From Kribbella qitaiheensis (GTDB lineage Bacteria > Actinomycetota > Actinomycetes > Propionibacteriales > Kribbellaceae), in contig NZ_CP043661.1 in assembly GCF_014217565.1 (NCBI RefSeq), forward strand, positions 4,774,001-4,838,000: a stretch of DNA of 64,000 nt. Reading direction: 5' to 3'. Of the stretch, positions 51,747 through 62,078 are shown in pieces. Positions within the stretch are counted from its first letter, which is position 1; each line of letters starts with the position of its first letter. The notes beneath the pieces are model-generated. The model searched no databases. It saw only the letters and a program-made list of their open reading frames with translations, and was not told the DNA's origin. Both the position numbers and the translations under genes were made by a program.

Positions 51747-52070
51747 TCAAAAGTTTTTTCGGCCGCGGCGGAGTTCCGTGTCGAGGGCGTCCAGGCGGTT
51801 CGTCCAGAACTTGCGATAGCGGTCCAGCCAGGCGTCGATCTCCTGCAACGGGCCCGGGTCGACCGCGTAGAGGCGGCGGGTGCCGTCGACGGTCACGGTG
51901 GCGAAGCCGTTGTCGCGCAGTACCCGAAGATGCTGCGAAACGGCGGGCTGGCTGATCCCGAACTCGGCGCCGATCGTGCTCGCGATGCTGCCGGCCGGGA
52001 GCTCCCCGTCGGCGAGCAGATCCAGGATCCGGCGCCGGACCGGATCACCGAGAATGTCGAAGGCGTGCAT
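51747..52070 (-). CDS. ArsR-family regulator
   Basis: A 107-residue winged-helix protein: FDILGDPVRRRILDLLADGELPAGSIASTIGAEFGISQPAVSQHLRVLRDNGFATVTVDGTRRLYAVDPGPLQEIDAWLDRYRKFW. It has no Cys metal ligands (no ELCVCDL box), so it belongs to the non-metal group that often pairs with SRPBCC or RibD-like proteins. It likely represses itself and the downstream RibD-like gene through the palindrome 21 bases upstream. Confidence 0.88.
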   Translation of the reverse strand: MHAFDILGDPVRRRILDLLADGELPAGSIASTIGAEFGISQPAVSQHLRVLRDNGFATVTVDGTRRLYAVDPGPLQEIDAWLDRYRKFWTNRLDALDTELRRGRKNF

Positions 52071-52091
52071 GGTCTCACTATTTCAGTCACC

Positions 52092-52103
52092 GCTTATATA
52101 AGC
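52092..52103. promoter_or_regulatory. ArsR operator candidate
   Basis: GCTTATATAAGC, a perfect 12-bp palindrome upstream of the arsR-type start, in an unusually AT-rich patch that is probably its promoter. Confidence 0.7.
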
Positions 52104-52210
52104 AAGTGGTCTGTCTGCCGGAAGGTCTCCGGCCCGATTCGGGCCCGGCCGGGATATGTCCAGGTGGGCCGATGAGTGGCCGGACGGATCGACCAGGTGG
52201 TGGTCGGGCC

Positions 52211-52239
52211 TGAGACTTCCGGGCGTTCACGGCTAGAAT
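52211..52239 (+). promoter_or_regulatory. lysC-asd promoter candidate
   Basis: TGAGAC (52211-52216), 17-base spacer, TAGAAT (52234-52239). It would give a leader of about 80 bases before the lysC GTG. No lysine riboswitch fold is evident in it. Confidence 0.4.
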
Positions 52240-52328
52240 GAGCCCGAACGACTACGTCTTGTGCAGCGCGGCACGACGTACCGCAACCAGTGGTGCTGCT
52301 GGGGATTCAAGCTATGAGGAGCTGCTCT

Positions 52329-53597
52329 GTGGGACGCGTCGTGCACAAGTACGGCGGTTCTTCGGTCGCTGACGCCGATTGCATCAAGCGCGTGGCCCAA
52401 CGGATCGTCGCGACGAAGAAGGCCGGGAACGACGTGGTGGTGGTCATCTCCGCCATGGGGGACACCACCGACGAACTGATGGACCTGGCCAAACAGGTCT
52501 CTCCGCTGCCACCGCCGCGTGAGCTGGACATGCTGCTCACCTCGGGTGAGCGGATCTCCGCCGCGCTGCTGGCGATGGCGATCGCGAACCTCGGCTACGA
52601 GGCGCGTTCGTTCACCGGTTCGCAGGCCGGGGTGATCACCACCGCGGCGCACGGGAACGCGCGCATCATCGACATCACGCCGGGCCGGATCGAGGACGCG
52701 CTGGCCGAGGGCCATGTCGCGATCGTGGCCGGCTTCCAGGGGGTCGCGCAGGACACCAAGGACATCACCACGATGGGCCGTGGCGCGTCCGACACCACGG
52801 CGGTCGCTCTGGCCGCCGCGCTCGAGGCGGACTACTGCGAGATCTACACCGATGTGGACGGCATCTTCACCGCGGACCCGCGGATCGTGCCGGCCGCGAA
52901 GCAGATCCCGAGGATCTCCTACGAGGAGATGCTCGAGATGGCTGCCTGCGGTGCGAAAGTCCTGCACCTGCGTTGCGTCGAGTACGCGCGGCGCTACAAC
53001 GTCCCCGTCCATGTGCGCTCCTCCTTCTCGCAGAAGGAAGGCACCTGGGTCGTCGATGCGAAGGATATTCAGAACATGGAACAGGCGATCATCTCCGGCG
53101 TGGCCCACGATCGTGGCGAGGCCAAGATCACCGTTGTCGGCGTCCCAGACAAGCCGGGCTACGCGGCCCGCATCTTCGAGACGGTCGCCGGCGCCGAGAC
53201 CAACATCGACATGATCGTGCAGAACGTCTCCGCGGTCGCCACCAACCAGACCGACATCTCCTTCACCCTGCCGCGCTCCGACGGCTCCCGGGCGATGTCC
53301 GCGCTCGCCCGGATGAAGGACGAGGTCGGCTACGAGCAGTTGCTGTACGACGACCAGATCGGCAAGGTGTCGGTGATCGGCGTCGGGATGCGTTCGCACC
53401 CGGGCGTCTCGGCGAAGTTTTTCTCCGCCCTGGCCGACGCCGGCGTGAACATCGAGATGATCTCGACCTCGGAGATCCGGATCTCGGTGGTTGTGGACGA
53501 GAACCTGGTGGACGCCGCCGTGACCGCGGCGCACACCGCATTCGACCTGGACGACGAGCACACCCAAGCTGTCGTCTACGGAGGAACAGGACGGTGA
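52329..53597 (+). CDS. lysC: aspartate kinase, alpha/beta type
   Basis: 422 residues from the GTG at 52329 (GAGGAG upstream). [19 protein letters not shown] (KxGGSS), [56 protein letters not shown] form the kinase domain; two ACT domains follow from about residue 265 ([18 protein letters not shown]-like and [19 protein letters not shown]), binding lysine and threonine. It phosphorylates aspartate, first step to lysine, threonine, methionine and diaminopimelate. An internal start (ATG 53076, AAGGA upstream, residue 250) matches the place of the beta subunit start in Corynebacterium. It overlaps asd by four bases. Confidence 0.97.
   Translation: MGRVVHKYGGSSVADADCIKRVAQRIVATKKAGNDVVVVISAMGDTTDELMDLAKQVSPLPPPRELDMLLTSGERISAALLAMAIANLGYEARSFTGSQAGVITTAAHGNARIIDITPGRIEDALAEGHVAIVAGFQGVAQDTKDITTMGRGASDTTAVALAAALEADYCEIYTDVDGIFTADPRIVPAAKQIPRISYEEMLEMAACGAKVLHLRCVEYARRYNVPVHVRSSFSQKEGTWVVDAKDIQNMEQAIISGVAHDRGEAKITVVGVPDKPGYAARIFETVAGAETNIDMIVQNVSAVATNQTDISFTLPRSDGSRAMSALARMKDEVGYEQLLYDDQIGKVSVIGVGMRSHPGVSAKFFSALADAGVNIEMISTSEIRISVVVDENLVDAAVTAAHTAFDLDDEHTQAVVYGGTGR
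53076..53597 (+). CDS. aspartate kinase beta subunit (internal in-frame start)
   Basis: The in-frame ATG at 53076 ([11 protein letters not shown]...) preceded by AAGGA at 53061-53065 would give a 173-residue regulatory subunit containing only the ACT domains. In corynebacteria the same arrangement yields an alpha2-beta2 enzyme. This is by analogy; no direct proof in the sequence beyond start and ribosome site. Confidence 0.5.
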   Translation: MEQAIISGVAHDRGEAKITVVGVPDKPGYAARIFETVAGAETNIDMIVQNVSAVATNQTDISFTLPRSDGSRAMSALARMKDEVGYEQLLYDDQIGKVSVIGVGMRSHPGVSAKFFSALADAGVNIEMISTSEIRISVVVDENLVDAAVTAAHTAFDLDDEHTQAVVYGGTGR

Positions 53598-54697
53598 CAC
53601 CTGTGAGCGCAACGCTTGATCGGACCGAGGACCGCACGGGACTCCCAACGCTGGCGGTGGTCGGCGCTACCGGAGCCGTCGGGACGGTGATGCTCACCCT
53701 GCTCTCCACCCGGGAGAACGTCTGGGGTGAGATCCGTCTGATCGCGTCGGAGCGCTCGGCCGGTAAACGGCTGAAGGTGCGCGGCGAAGAGGTCGAGGTG
53801 GTCGCCATCAGCGCGGAGGCCTTCGACGGCGTCGACGTGGCGATGTTCGACGTACCGGACGAGGTGTCCCTGCACTGGGCGCCGATCGCGGCGTCCAAGG
53901 GCGCTGTCGTGGTGGACAACTCCGGTGCGTTCCGGATGGACCCGGAGGTGCCGCTGGTGGTGCCCGAGGTGAACGCCGAGGCGGCTCGCAACCGGCCCAA
54001 GGGGATCATCTCCAACCCGAACTGCACGACGCTGTCGATGATCGTCGCGATGGGCGCGCTGCACCACCGCTACGAGCTCGAGCAGCTCATCGTCGCGTCG
54101 TACCAGGCGGCCTCGGGTGCCGGGCAAGAAGGTATCGACGCGCTCTACGACCAGCTGATGAAGGTGGCCGGCAATCGCGAGCTGGGGACGACACCTGGCG
54201 ACGTACGCCGGGTGATCGGCAACGCGCTCGGCCCGTTCCCGGCGCCGCTGGCGATGAATGTCGTGCCGTGGGCGGGTTCGCTCAAGGAGGACGGCTGGTC
54301 GTCGGAGGAGCTGAAGGTCCGCAACGAGTCCCGCAAGATCCTGAACCTGCCGAATCTGAAGGTGTCCGCGACCTGCGTCCGGGTGCCGGTGATCACGACG
54401 CACTCGTTGTCGGTGCACGCCCGGTTCGGCCGCGAGGTCGGTGTGGAGGAGGCTCGCGAAGTACTGCGGGACGCTCCCGGCGTACTCGTCTTCGACAATC
54501 CGGCCGAGGCGGAGTTCCCGACGCCGGCGGATGTCGTCGGCACCGACCCCACCTGGGTCGGCCGGATCCGTAAGTCGCTGGACGACCCGCAGGCGCTGGA
54601 GCTCTTCGTCTGCGGCGACAACCTGCGCAAGGGGGCCGCTCTGAACACGGCCCAGATCGCCGAGGTCGTCGCGAAGGAATTCACCGCCGCGAAGTAG
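53594..54697 (+). CDS. asd: aspartate-semialdehyde dehydrogenase
   Basis: 367 residues from the GTG that overlaps the lysC stop (GTGA). NADP site [13 protein letters not shown]; catalytic Cys in [24 protein letters not shown]; the substrate Arg and His in [15 protein letters not shown]; the end [23 protein letters not shown]. It reduces aspartyl phosphate to the semialdehyde, the branch point for lysine/DAP and threonine/methionine. Translationally coupled to lysC and closed by a strong terminator. Confidence 0.97.
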   Translation: MTPVSATLDRTEDRTGLPTLAVVGATGAVGTVMLTLLSTRENVWGEIRLIASERSAGKRLKVRGEEVEVVAISAEAFDGVDVAMFDVPDEVSLHWAPIAASKGAVVVDNSGAFRMDPEVPLVVPEVNAEAARNRPKGIISNPNCTTLSMIVAMGALHHRYELEQLIVASYQAASGAGQEGIDALYDQLMKVAGNRELGTTPGDVRRVIGNALGPFPAPLAMNVVPWAGSLKEDGWSSEELKVRNESRKILNLPNLKVSATCVRVPVITTHSLSVHARFGREVGVEEAREVLRDAPGVLVFDNPAEAEFPTPADVVGTDPTWVGRIRKSLDDPQALELFVCGDNLRKGAALNTAQIAEVVAKEFTAAK

Positions 54698-54727
54698 GCC
54701 GGGCGGGTTCTCGGGAGTTCGGACAAG

Positions 54728-54773
54728 AAAGCGGGACCTCGGACAGAAAATAACCTGTCCGAAGTCCCGCTTT
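54728..54773. terminator. terminator of lysC-asd
   Basis: AAAGCGGGAC (54728-54737) faces GTCCCGCTTT (54764-54773), and TCGGACAG / CTGTCCGA extend the stem inwards, with a loop of about eight bases. It may also serve the convergent regulator gene. Confidence 0.9.
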
Positions 54774-54792
54774 AATGTCTGAGGTTCTTTGT

Positions 54793-55785
54793 TTACAACC
54801 AGTTCTCGCGGGCTGCGTGGAGTGCCAGCTGGAATCGCGTACTCGCGCCGGTGCGATTCATCAGGCGTTCCAGATAGCGGAAGAAAGTACGGCGGCTGAT
54901 CCCCAGCGTGCGGGCGATCGTGTCGTCTGCTGCGCCTGTCGCCAGGAGGGCCAGTAGCCGGCGTTCGATCGGTTCCAGCCGGTCGTCCTCGGCGCCGACG
55001 GACGCGTGCAGGGGCAGCGCGTTTCGCCAGCAGAGCTCGAACATGCCGATCAATGCGGTCAGCAGGCTGCTCGGCCGGATGATCAGCAGGGACCGGTTCA
55101 CATCGGTGTCGCGCACCGACATCGACACGAACGCGATCGAGCCGTCGATGATGGTCAGCTTGGCCGGTACGTCGGGAAGTACTCGCGCCTGCTCACCGGC
55201 TTCCACGCAGGGCAGGATGTTCTCGGTCAGATATCCCGGCACCTCGACGGACTCCGGCGAGTAGACCACTCGGTACGCGACGGCCCGGTTGAGCTGCTCG
55301 ATCTCCATCTGGTTCGGACCCGCGCCGAGGTAGTACGGCGGGGAGTCGATGGCCAGGATCTCGCGTTGCGCGCTGCCTTTGATCTGGTTGATCCGCTCGA
55401 CGATCGCCGTCCCGCTGACCACCTCGATCAGGTGCGTGGTGGACTCGTTGTGCACGGTCCGGCGGAACTCGTCGTACGCGTTCAGGACCTCGATCCGGGC
55501 CTGCTTCAGCTCGGACTCGCGGCGCAGGGTGAGCGCCTCCAGGCCGGCATCGGGAGGCACCGGCAAGAATCTCGAGTGGTCTGTTCCGGACCGCCGGGCC
55601 AGACCTGCATGGACCAGTCCGCCCAGGGTGCTCTCGATCCCGGCGGCCTGATCGGGCACGGCCTGATCCAGTTCGGTGACCGAGGACGGCCCGGCGCGCA
55701 GCAGATGCTGATAGACCCGGATCTCGTCGGTGCTGAGGCCGAGCACCTGTAAGTGTTCGGCACGCTCCGTGTCGGTCGAGCTCAT
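54793..55785 (-). CDS. TrmB-like regulator with C-terminal LuxR helix-turn-helix
   Basis: 330 residues from the ATG at 55785 (AAGGAGGGGAG upstream). N-terminal TrmB-type winged helix (LGLSTDEIRVYQHLLRAGPSSVTELDQ), middle PLD-like ligand domain (REILAIDSPPYYLG, AYRVVYSPESVEVPGYLTE), C-terminal LuxR HTH (LEPIERRLLALLATGAADDTIARTLGISRRTFFRYLERLMNRTGASTRFQLAL). This combination is common in actinobacteria and often sits near secreted peptidases. It probably binds the palindrome upstream of its own start and may control the divergent protease gene. Confidence 0.82.
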   Translation of the reverse strand: MSSTDTERAEHLQVLGLSTDEIRVYQHLLRAGPSSVTELDQAVPDQAAGIESTLGGLVHAGLARRSGTDHSRFLPVPPDAGLEALTLRRESELKQARIEVLNAYDEFRRTVHNESTTHLIEVVSGTAIVERINQIKGSAQREILAIDSPPYYLGAGPNQMEIEQLNRAVAYRVVYSPESVEVPGYLTENILPCVEAGEQARVLPDVPAKLTIIDGSIAFVSMSVRDTDVNRSLLIIRPSSLLTALIGMFELCWRNALPLHASVGAEDDRLEPIERRLLALLATGAADDTIARTLGISRRTFFRYLERLMNRTGASTRFQLALHAARENWL

Positions 55786-55814
55786 CGCTCTCCCCTCCTT
55801 ACCCGCTGCGGTCA

Positions 55815-55831
55815 CTGGCGGCTACCGCCAG
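55815..55831. promoter_or_regulatory. operator candidate in the regulator-protease gap
   Basis: CTGGCGG, CTA, CCGCCAG: a perfect 7-bp inverted repeat 30 bases upstream of the regulator start. Confidence 0.55.
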
Positions 55832-57377
<1,546 letters not shown>

Positions 57378-57413
57378 CCAATCCCCTCGGTCGACGTCCC
57401 CCATCGCGACCAA

Positions 57414-57451
57414 CAAAGCCCTGACCGCCCAAGAGCGCGGTCAGGGCTTTG
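57414..57451 (+). terminator. terminator of the protease gene
   Basis: CAAAGCCCTGACCGC (57414-57428) and GCGGTCAGGGCTTTG (57437-57451), a perfect 15-bp stem followed by TG and no long T-tract. Confidence 0.9.
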
Positions 57452-57542
57452 TGTACTGCGAGGAAGAACACCCGCGCGCGGTTCGGCCTATCGGTGAAGG
57501 CGAGTTGGGCCGGCGCGTTCTCGGCGGCGTTAGCATTCTTGG

Positions 57543-58024
57543 GTGGTTGGGGAGGCTGCGCTTGTGTTGCTGGGAGTGGCCAGGCGCTTGGTGCGTGCGA
57601 GCTTTGGTGAGCGGGCGGGCGGGCCGCGGGTGCTGGCGAGTGGTGCATGGTCTCAGGCGTTTGAGTTGAGCGTTGATGGTGCAGACGTGGTGCTGCGCAT
57701 CGGTCGGCACGGTGGGGACTTTGCCAAGGATGGGGTTGTTGCGCGGCTTGCTGGTTCGCAGTTGCCTGTTCCGGCGGTGCTGGCGGCGGGGGTTTTTGAG
57801 GGGTGGCATTATGCGATCTCTGGTCGTGCGCGGGGGATTGGGCTGGATGACTTGCAAGCTGCTGACGTGGCCTTGGTGTCGCCGAGTTTGCTGGGTGCGG
57901 TTGACGAGATCGGCCGGATCGACCTGGCTGGTACCAGTGGTTATGGCATTTGGAGTCCGGACGGGCGAGCGCCGTACGGGTCCTGGGCGGAAGCGTTGTT
58001 GACTATCGGTGCCGAGACGGCTCG
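57543..58024 (+). pseudogene. aminoglycoside-phosphotransferase-like gene, N-terminal fragment
   Basis: Leaderless GTG (TAGCAT six bases upstream). The kinase N-lobe is recognisable: VLASGAWSQAFELSVDGADVVLRIG, DFAKDGVVARLA, LPVPAVLAAGVFEGWHYAISGRARGIGLDDL, then GYGIWSPDGRAPYGSWAEALLTI. The C-lobe with the HGDxxxxN catalytic loop is missing: the family likeness ends at about 58010, where a fragment of another resistance-type gene begins on the other strand. The frame runs on to 58346 through foreign sequence. Not expected to be active. Confidence 0.7.
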
Positions 58025-58247
58025 TGTGCCTGGCGGTGCGGGGATGCCGGTGAGGTCCCAGGTGCCGGAGATCATCATCACCGTCCCGCAGGTTCGGGTC
58101 AGGGCGCGGCAGACGGCTTCAGTGCCGCCCTCGACCAGCCCGAACGGCCGCAAGGACGAATGCACGAGGACCGGCGCTCCAGAGCCCAGTCCGAGTCGCC
58201 AGGCCGTCGGTGATCTCAGCTTCGGTGACAGCTCGATCGTCAGTCAT
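58025..58247 (-). pseudogene. AAC(3)-like aminoglycoside acetyltransferase, N-terminal fragment
   Basis: From the ATG at 58247: MTDDRAVTEAEITDGLAT, one base shift near 58195, then LGSGAPVLVHSSLRPFGLVEGGTEAV and MMISGTWDLTGIPAPPGT. VHSSL...G.VEGG and the SGTWDLTG region are the start of the AAC(3)/Antibiotic_NAT family. The other 180 or so residues are missing; the end meets the APH-like fragment of the plus strand. It follows the Lnt gene by 11 bases, so it was once in that operon. Confidence 0.65.
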
Positions 58248-58257
58248 GGCACCGCGA

Positions 58258-59772
58258 TCAGATCACTCGTGGAGCTGACGAGTCCACCGCATTTCGGCGC
58301 AGTAGAGACCGCGAGCGTACGGCGCCGGCGAGGCCGGTCGCGGTGAGGAGGATGCAGAGGTAGGCGAACCAGTCGCCCCAGCGTGTGTACGGCGTCCGCG
58401 CGATCCCCGGTGTCAGTTCGCCGAGCATCGTGACGGAGTCATTGGACGGAGCCGACAGTTCGCTGGTGATGCGGCCGTGTTGGTCGGTGAGGGTCAGGCG
58501 GCCTTTGCTGCCGTTGCGGGCGATGGGGATGCCATTCTCGATGCCACGCAGGAGCGCCATCCGGCTGTGGAGCCAGCCGTCGTTGTCGAAGTCGAGCGCG
58601 GGGACGAGTAGCAGGTCGACGCCAGCCTTGCCGTACTGGCGGGACAGGGGTGGGAAGTCCAGGTCCTTGCAGATCAGCACGCCCCAACGCTCGCCGGCCG
58701 AACCGTCCATCAGACCGAGGTGATCGCCGACGGCGTACGGCTCCAGGCCAGGGATCAAGTGATGTTTGTCGTACTCCGTGGGTGCGCCACCGTCGGGCCG
58801 AAACACGATCGCGCGGTTGTAGTCGTTGCCCTGGTCCGCGAAAACAGTCAGGCCGACGGCGATCTCGACGTTGTTGCTGGTAGCAAGTTTCTGGAAAGAG
58901 TCCGACAAGCCGGCTAGAGCTGAGGCCTGGACGTCGATGATCTTCTCGGGCAGCAGCACTATTTCGGCGCCTTGCCGGGCTGCTTCGACGATCGCGCGAG
59001 AGTAGTTCGCCAGGATCGCGGGGCCGCCGGGTGTGGTCCAGTTCGAATCGTCCTCGGTGTTGGCCGAGACCACGGCGATCCGGACAGGTTGGTGCGCCGT
59101 CGGCGTGTCGCTCAGTCGCCAGGCGCCGTAGCCGAAGATGCCCAAGGCTACGACAGTGAAGACTGCCGAGAGTTGAAGTACCATGCGGCGCCGAACGCCC
59201 GGAGCGAGGAGGGCCGCCAGCACGGCGGCGGGAAGCATTAGCAGGAAGGAGATTCCCCAGGGCCCGGTCAGTGAGACGACCTGGATGACCGGGCGGACTT
59301 CGGCCTGCGTGTACGCAAGGCTGGTGAAGGCGCCGTGGGGTGAGACCGTGGCGATCAGGAAGTCGCAGGCGGCCCAGCAAGCCGGTGCTGCCAACGCGGC
59401 AAGGATGAATCGGCGGCGGATCACCAAAGCGCGGAACAGCAGGGCCGTCAGGGTGAAGACGCCGGCGAGTAGGAGCAGGAAGCTGAGCGCGGGCGGCGGT
59501 AGCTCGAGGTCTTTGAGGAGATAGTGCCACAGGTTCGCCAGACCGAGGGTCCAGCCGGCGAAGGCCGTCACGGCCGCCGATCGCGCGCTGATCCGCCCAG
59601 CTAGCAGGAAGACAGGCAGCGGCGCGAGCCAGGTCAGTGCGGGGATGGTGGCCAGCCCGGACCCGAAGTACAGGGCCGTGCCGGTGAGCAAGATCGCGAG
59701 TACGGCGTACCAGCGACGGCGCCCGTGGTGTGGGTCTCCCGGTCGGGTGAGGTGGTCAGCGGCGGAGTTCAT
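58258..59772 (-). CDS. lnt: apolipoprotein N-acyltransferase
   Basis: 504 residues, six to eight hydrophobic helices in the first 210 residues, then a nitrilase-type domain: IVLLPEKIIDVQA (catalytic Glu), YDKHHLIPGLEPYAVG (Lys), GVLICKDLDFPPLSRQYGKAGVDLLLVPALDFDND (Cys), and a last helix (FAYLCILLTATGLAGA). The E-K-C triad is complete. It adds a third acyl chain to lipoproteins at the membrane, or acts as a related Ppm2/Lnt variant. It overlaps the TetR gene by 17 bases, so the two are coupled. Confidence 0.88.
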   Translation of the reverse strand: MNSAADHLTRPGDPHHGRRRWYAVLAILLTGTALYFGSGLATIPALTWLAPLPVFLLAGRISARSAAVTAFAGWTLGLANLWHYLLKDLELPPPALSFLLLLAGVFTLTALLFRALVIRRRFILAALAAPACWAACDFLIATVSPHGAFTSLAYTQAEVRPVIQVVSLTGPWGISFLLMLPAAVLAALLAPGVRRRMVLQLSAVFTVVALGIFGYGAWRLSDTPTAHQPVRIAVVSANTEDDSNWTTPGGPAILANYSRAIVEAARQGAEIVLLPEKIIDVQASALAGLSDSFQKLATSNNVEIAVGLTVFADQGNDYNRAIVFRPDGGAPTEYDKHHLIPGLEPYAVGDHLGLMDGSAGERWGVLICKDLDFPPLSRQYGKAGVDLLLVPALDFDNDGWLHSRMALLRGIENGIPIARNGSKGRLTLTDQHGRITSELSAPSNDSVTMLGELTPGIARTPYTRWGDWFAYLCILLTATGLAGAVRSRSLLRRNAVDSSAPRVI

Positions 59773-60337
59773 CGATCATCCTTTCGCCCAGGCTCAGGCA
59801 CAGGGCGCGGAAATCGTTTGCGGTCATTCCGATCCGGTCGCCGTGGTAGAGCTGGATCAGGCCGTGCAGGAAGGCGGCGATCATCAGGCTGGACTCCCAG
59901 ATGTCGTCGTCGCGGAAGAGTTGCTGCTCGACGCCGGCCGCGATGGCGTCGGCGAGGAGGGTGAAGGTCGGCGACCTGCGCGCCTTGAAATCGGCCGGGA
60001 ACCGCCGGGCCTGGTCGCGCCTCTCGGTGAACATATAGGCATAGAGCCGGGGCTGCGCCAGCGCGAAATCGACGTGGTCGACGAGCATTTCCTTGAGCCG
60101 CACATCAGCCGCCGTACTGCGCTCCTCCGCGGCCCAGCGCGTCATCAACTCGGCGAACGCCGCGTCGGCAACCTCGTGCAGCAAGGCGTCCCGGTCCGGG
60201 AAGTACTGGTAGATCGCCATCGGCGTGATCCCGACCGCGGCGGCGACCCGGCGCATGCTGACACCGTCGGCGCCCTTTTCCGTGAGCAGCCAGCTCGCGG
60301 CCGCGATAATCCGGTCCTTCGTCGTCACATCGGTCAT
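59756..60337 (-). CDS. TetR-family regulator
   Basis: 193 residues from the ATG at 60337. HTH: KDRIIAAASWLLTEKGADGVSMRRVAAAVGITPMAIYQYFPDRDALLHEVADAAF, the typical TetR helix-turn-helix with IYQYFPDRDAL. The rest is a helical ligand domain (TetR_C-like; FALAQPRLYAYMFTERRDQ). It probably represses itself and lnt through the palindrome just upstream of its start. The ligand is unknown. Confidence 0.9.
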   Translation of the reverse strand: MTDVTTKDRIIAAASWLLTEKGADGVSMRRVAAAVGITPMAIYQYFPDRDALLHEVADAAFAELMTRWAAEERSTAADVRLKEMLVDHVDFALAQPRLYAYMFTERRDQARRFPADFKARRSPTFTLLADAIAAGVEQQLFRDDDIWESSLMIAAFLHGLIQLYHGDRIGMTANDFRALCLSLGERMIDELRR

Positions 60338-60359
60338 ACAGATCATTTAAGGGCAAATG

Positions 60360-60376
60360 CCTATACGGCGTATAGG
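60360..60376. promoter_or_regulatory. TetR operator candidate
   Basis: CCTATAC, GGC, GTATAGG: a perfect 7-bp inverted repeat 22 bases upstream of the TetR start, well placed over the promoter. Confidence 0.75.
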
Positions 60377-60568
60377 GGAATGTCCCTGACTCACCCCTGA
60401 ACGACGAGGACCCCCGATCCGGCCTTCGCGGCCGCTCCCGCAGGGGTGTAGCCGGGAACGCGGTTGTCCAGCCAGCTCCCAAAGACCTGCCGGGGGTGCC
60501 GGCCTGCCTGGGCAGGTTCCGGGGGAAATCGGCGGGCGCGACTCCGGGGGGCGTGACAGCATGGGGGG

Positions 60569-61198
60569 ATGGTTGACGGGCATCTGCTGGTGGCGTTCGT
60601 GGTGACGACCGCGGTGGCGATGATCGTGCCGGGGCCGGACATGCTCTTCGTACTGGGCTGCGGTATCCGCGGCGGACCCCGTGCCGGTCTGCTCGCGACT
60701 TGCGGTGTGGCTACCAGCGAGACGATCCACGTGGCCCTTGCCGCCGCAGGGTTGACCGCGCTCTTCGTCGCCGTGCCGACGGCGTTCACTGTCGTACGGA
60801 TTGTCGGTGCGGCCTACCTGATCTACCTGGGTGTCCAGGCGATCCGCGGCCGCGGCAAGTTCGATGTCGCGGAGGACGCCGGCCAGGTGGGCATCCAGGG
60901 CCGGCAGGCCTATGTCCGAGGCTGCATGACCAACCTGCTCAACCCGAAGATGGTCACCTTCACCATCGCGTTGCTCCCGCAGTTCATCAACCCGGCGCTC
61001 GGCCACGTCTGGGTCCAGTTCGCGATCCTCGGCGCGATCCTGGTCGCCTTCGAGTTCCTGGTCGACGGAACAGTCGGCGTACTGGCCGGCCGGATCGGCT
61101 CGGTCCTCCGTCGGCGCCGCGCGGTACGGCGTGGGCTCGACGTGACAGCCGGCGGAATCTTCATCGGCCTTGGCGTACGCCTCGCCGTCGATCAGTAG
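60569..61198 (+). CDS. LysE/RhtB-family exporter
   Basis: A 209-residue protein with six hydrophobic helices: LLVAFVVTTAVAMIVPGPDMLFVLGCGIRGGPRAGLLATCGVATSE (the N-terminal signature PGPDMLFV), then helices at 45-70, 75-95 and 125-205, with NLLNPKMVTFTIALLPQFI. These proteins export amino acids or other small polar compounds. Location: cell membrane. Two bases separate it from the tail of the convergent NAD-kinase-like gene. Confidence 0.9.
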   Translation: MVDGHLLVAFVVTTAVAMIVPGPDMLFVLGCGIRGGPRAGLLATCGVATSETIHVALAAAGLTALFVAVPTAFTVVRIVGAAYLIYLGVQAIRGRGKFDVAEDAGQVGIQGRQAYVRGCMTNLLNPKMVTFTIALLPQFINPALGHVWVQFAILGAILVAFEFLVDGTVGVLAGRIGSVLRRRRAVRRGLDVTAGGIFIGLGVRLAVDQ

Positions 61199-61202
61199 TC
61201 AC

Positions 61203-62078
61203 TCAACGCACGAGTCGCAAGTGGATGTCCGCGACGGTGATGTCCACCCGCTGGCCCCAGCCGATCGACAAGGTGTCGGATTCGATGCCGTCGCCGAAGA
61301 CGACGAGGTCCGATTCGGCGGTCAGCATCAAATGGTCCGAGGAGGCCAAGAGGCCTTCTGTGCAATCGGTTCCGGTCGCTGGTGAGGGCCACGCCTCGCG
61401 GACGAACCAGCAGAGGGCAGGGTCGGTTGCTGCTGGCAAGGACAAGGAGGAGCGGCGTTCCTGCCAGGCTGAGCGGCACCACCCCGTTGACCCCGTGCCG
61501 GTGCCGACCAGCAGACCCGAGGAGGATTGGCGTTCCTCCAGGCCCTCCGGTGAAGCGAGCCGGTAGCGCGCCGACTGGTGCGTCCGGTGCCCCACGTAGA
61601 CCTCGTTCAATGCCAGCAACTTCTGCCCGTCATCGGTGCTGGCGACAACCATCGTGCGTTCCTCGACGGAGAACCCGTGCAGCAGCTCGAGGACGGCGCC
61701 AGGCTCGTGCGGAACCAGTACGCCGGGGTTGCGGCCCGGCTCCGGGTTGACTCCGATCACCGGCTGCCCATCCAGGTACTTCGCCACATTGGCGACCAGC
61801 CCGTCCTGGCCGACCGCGATCACCAGATCCTCCGGACCGAACACGAACCGGTCCAGATCGTTGCGCTCGGCAACTGCTCGCCGCCAGTCCAGCGGGATCG
61901 CGGCCGACACGGTCGCCAGCGCCTCCTGCTGGGCCTGGTGCCGGGCGTCCAGCTCGGCGAGGTCACGGCCGCGCGAAGTCAGGAAGAAGCCGGCCTGCTG
62001 GCGGGTGCCGTGCCGGGCGACCAGCTCGGTGAGTTCGGTCGCCCGGTGCACCACCACCGCCCGGGGTGGCAGGCTCAT
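61203..62078 (-). CDS. diverged NAD/ATP-NAD-kinase-like protein
   Basis: 291 residues. An N-terminal helical stretch, then the NAD-kinase core: FGPEDLVIAVGQDGLVANVAKYLDGQPVIGVNPEPGR, where the usual GGDG is GQDG with the catalytic Asp kept, LALNEVYVGHRTHQSARYRL, GTGTGSTGW (the substrate/ATP loop GSTG) and the late ESDLVVFGDGIE. It may phosphorylate NAD, a related nucleotide or a lipid. The ATG overlaps the SPFH stop by four bases, so it is the second gene of a coupled pair under the divergent NrtR-like regulator. Confidence 0.75.
   Translation of the reverse strand: MSLPPRAVVVHRATELTELVARHGTRQQAGFFLTSRGRDLAELDARHQAQQEALATVSAAIPLDWRRAVAERNDLDRFVFGPEDLVIAVGQDGLVANVAKYLDGQPVIGVNPEPGRNPGVLVPHEPGAVLELLHGFSVEERTMVVASTDDGQKLLALNEVYVGHRTHQSARYRLASPEGLEERQSSSGLLVGTGTGSTGWCRSAWQERRSSLSLPAATDPALCWFVREAWPSPATGTDCTEGLLASSDHLMLTAESDLVVFGDGIESDTLSIGWGQRVDITVADIHLRLVR

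Noticed and set aside
52104-52328. Lysine riboswitch upstream of lysC
   Set aside because: The leader is too short from the predicted promoter and I could not find the conserved lysine-riboswitch core.
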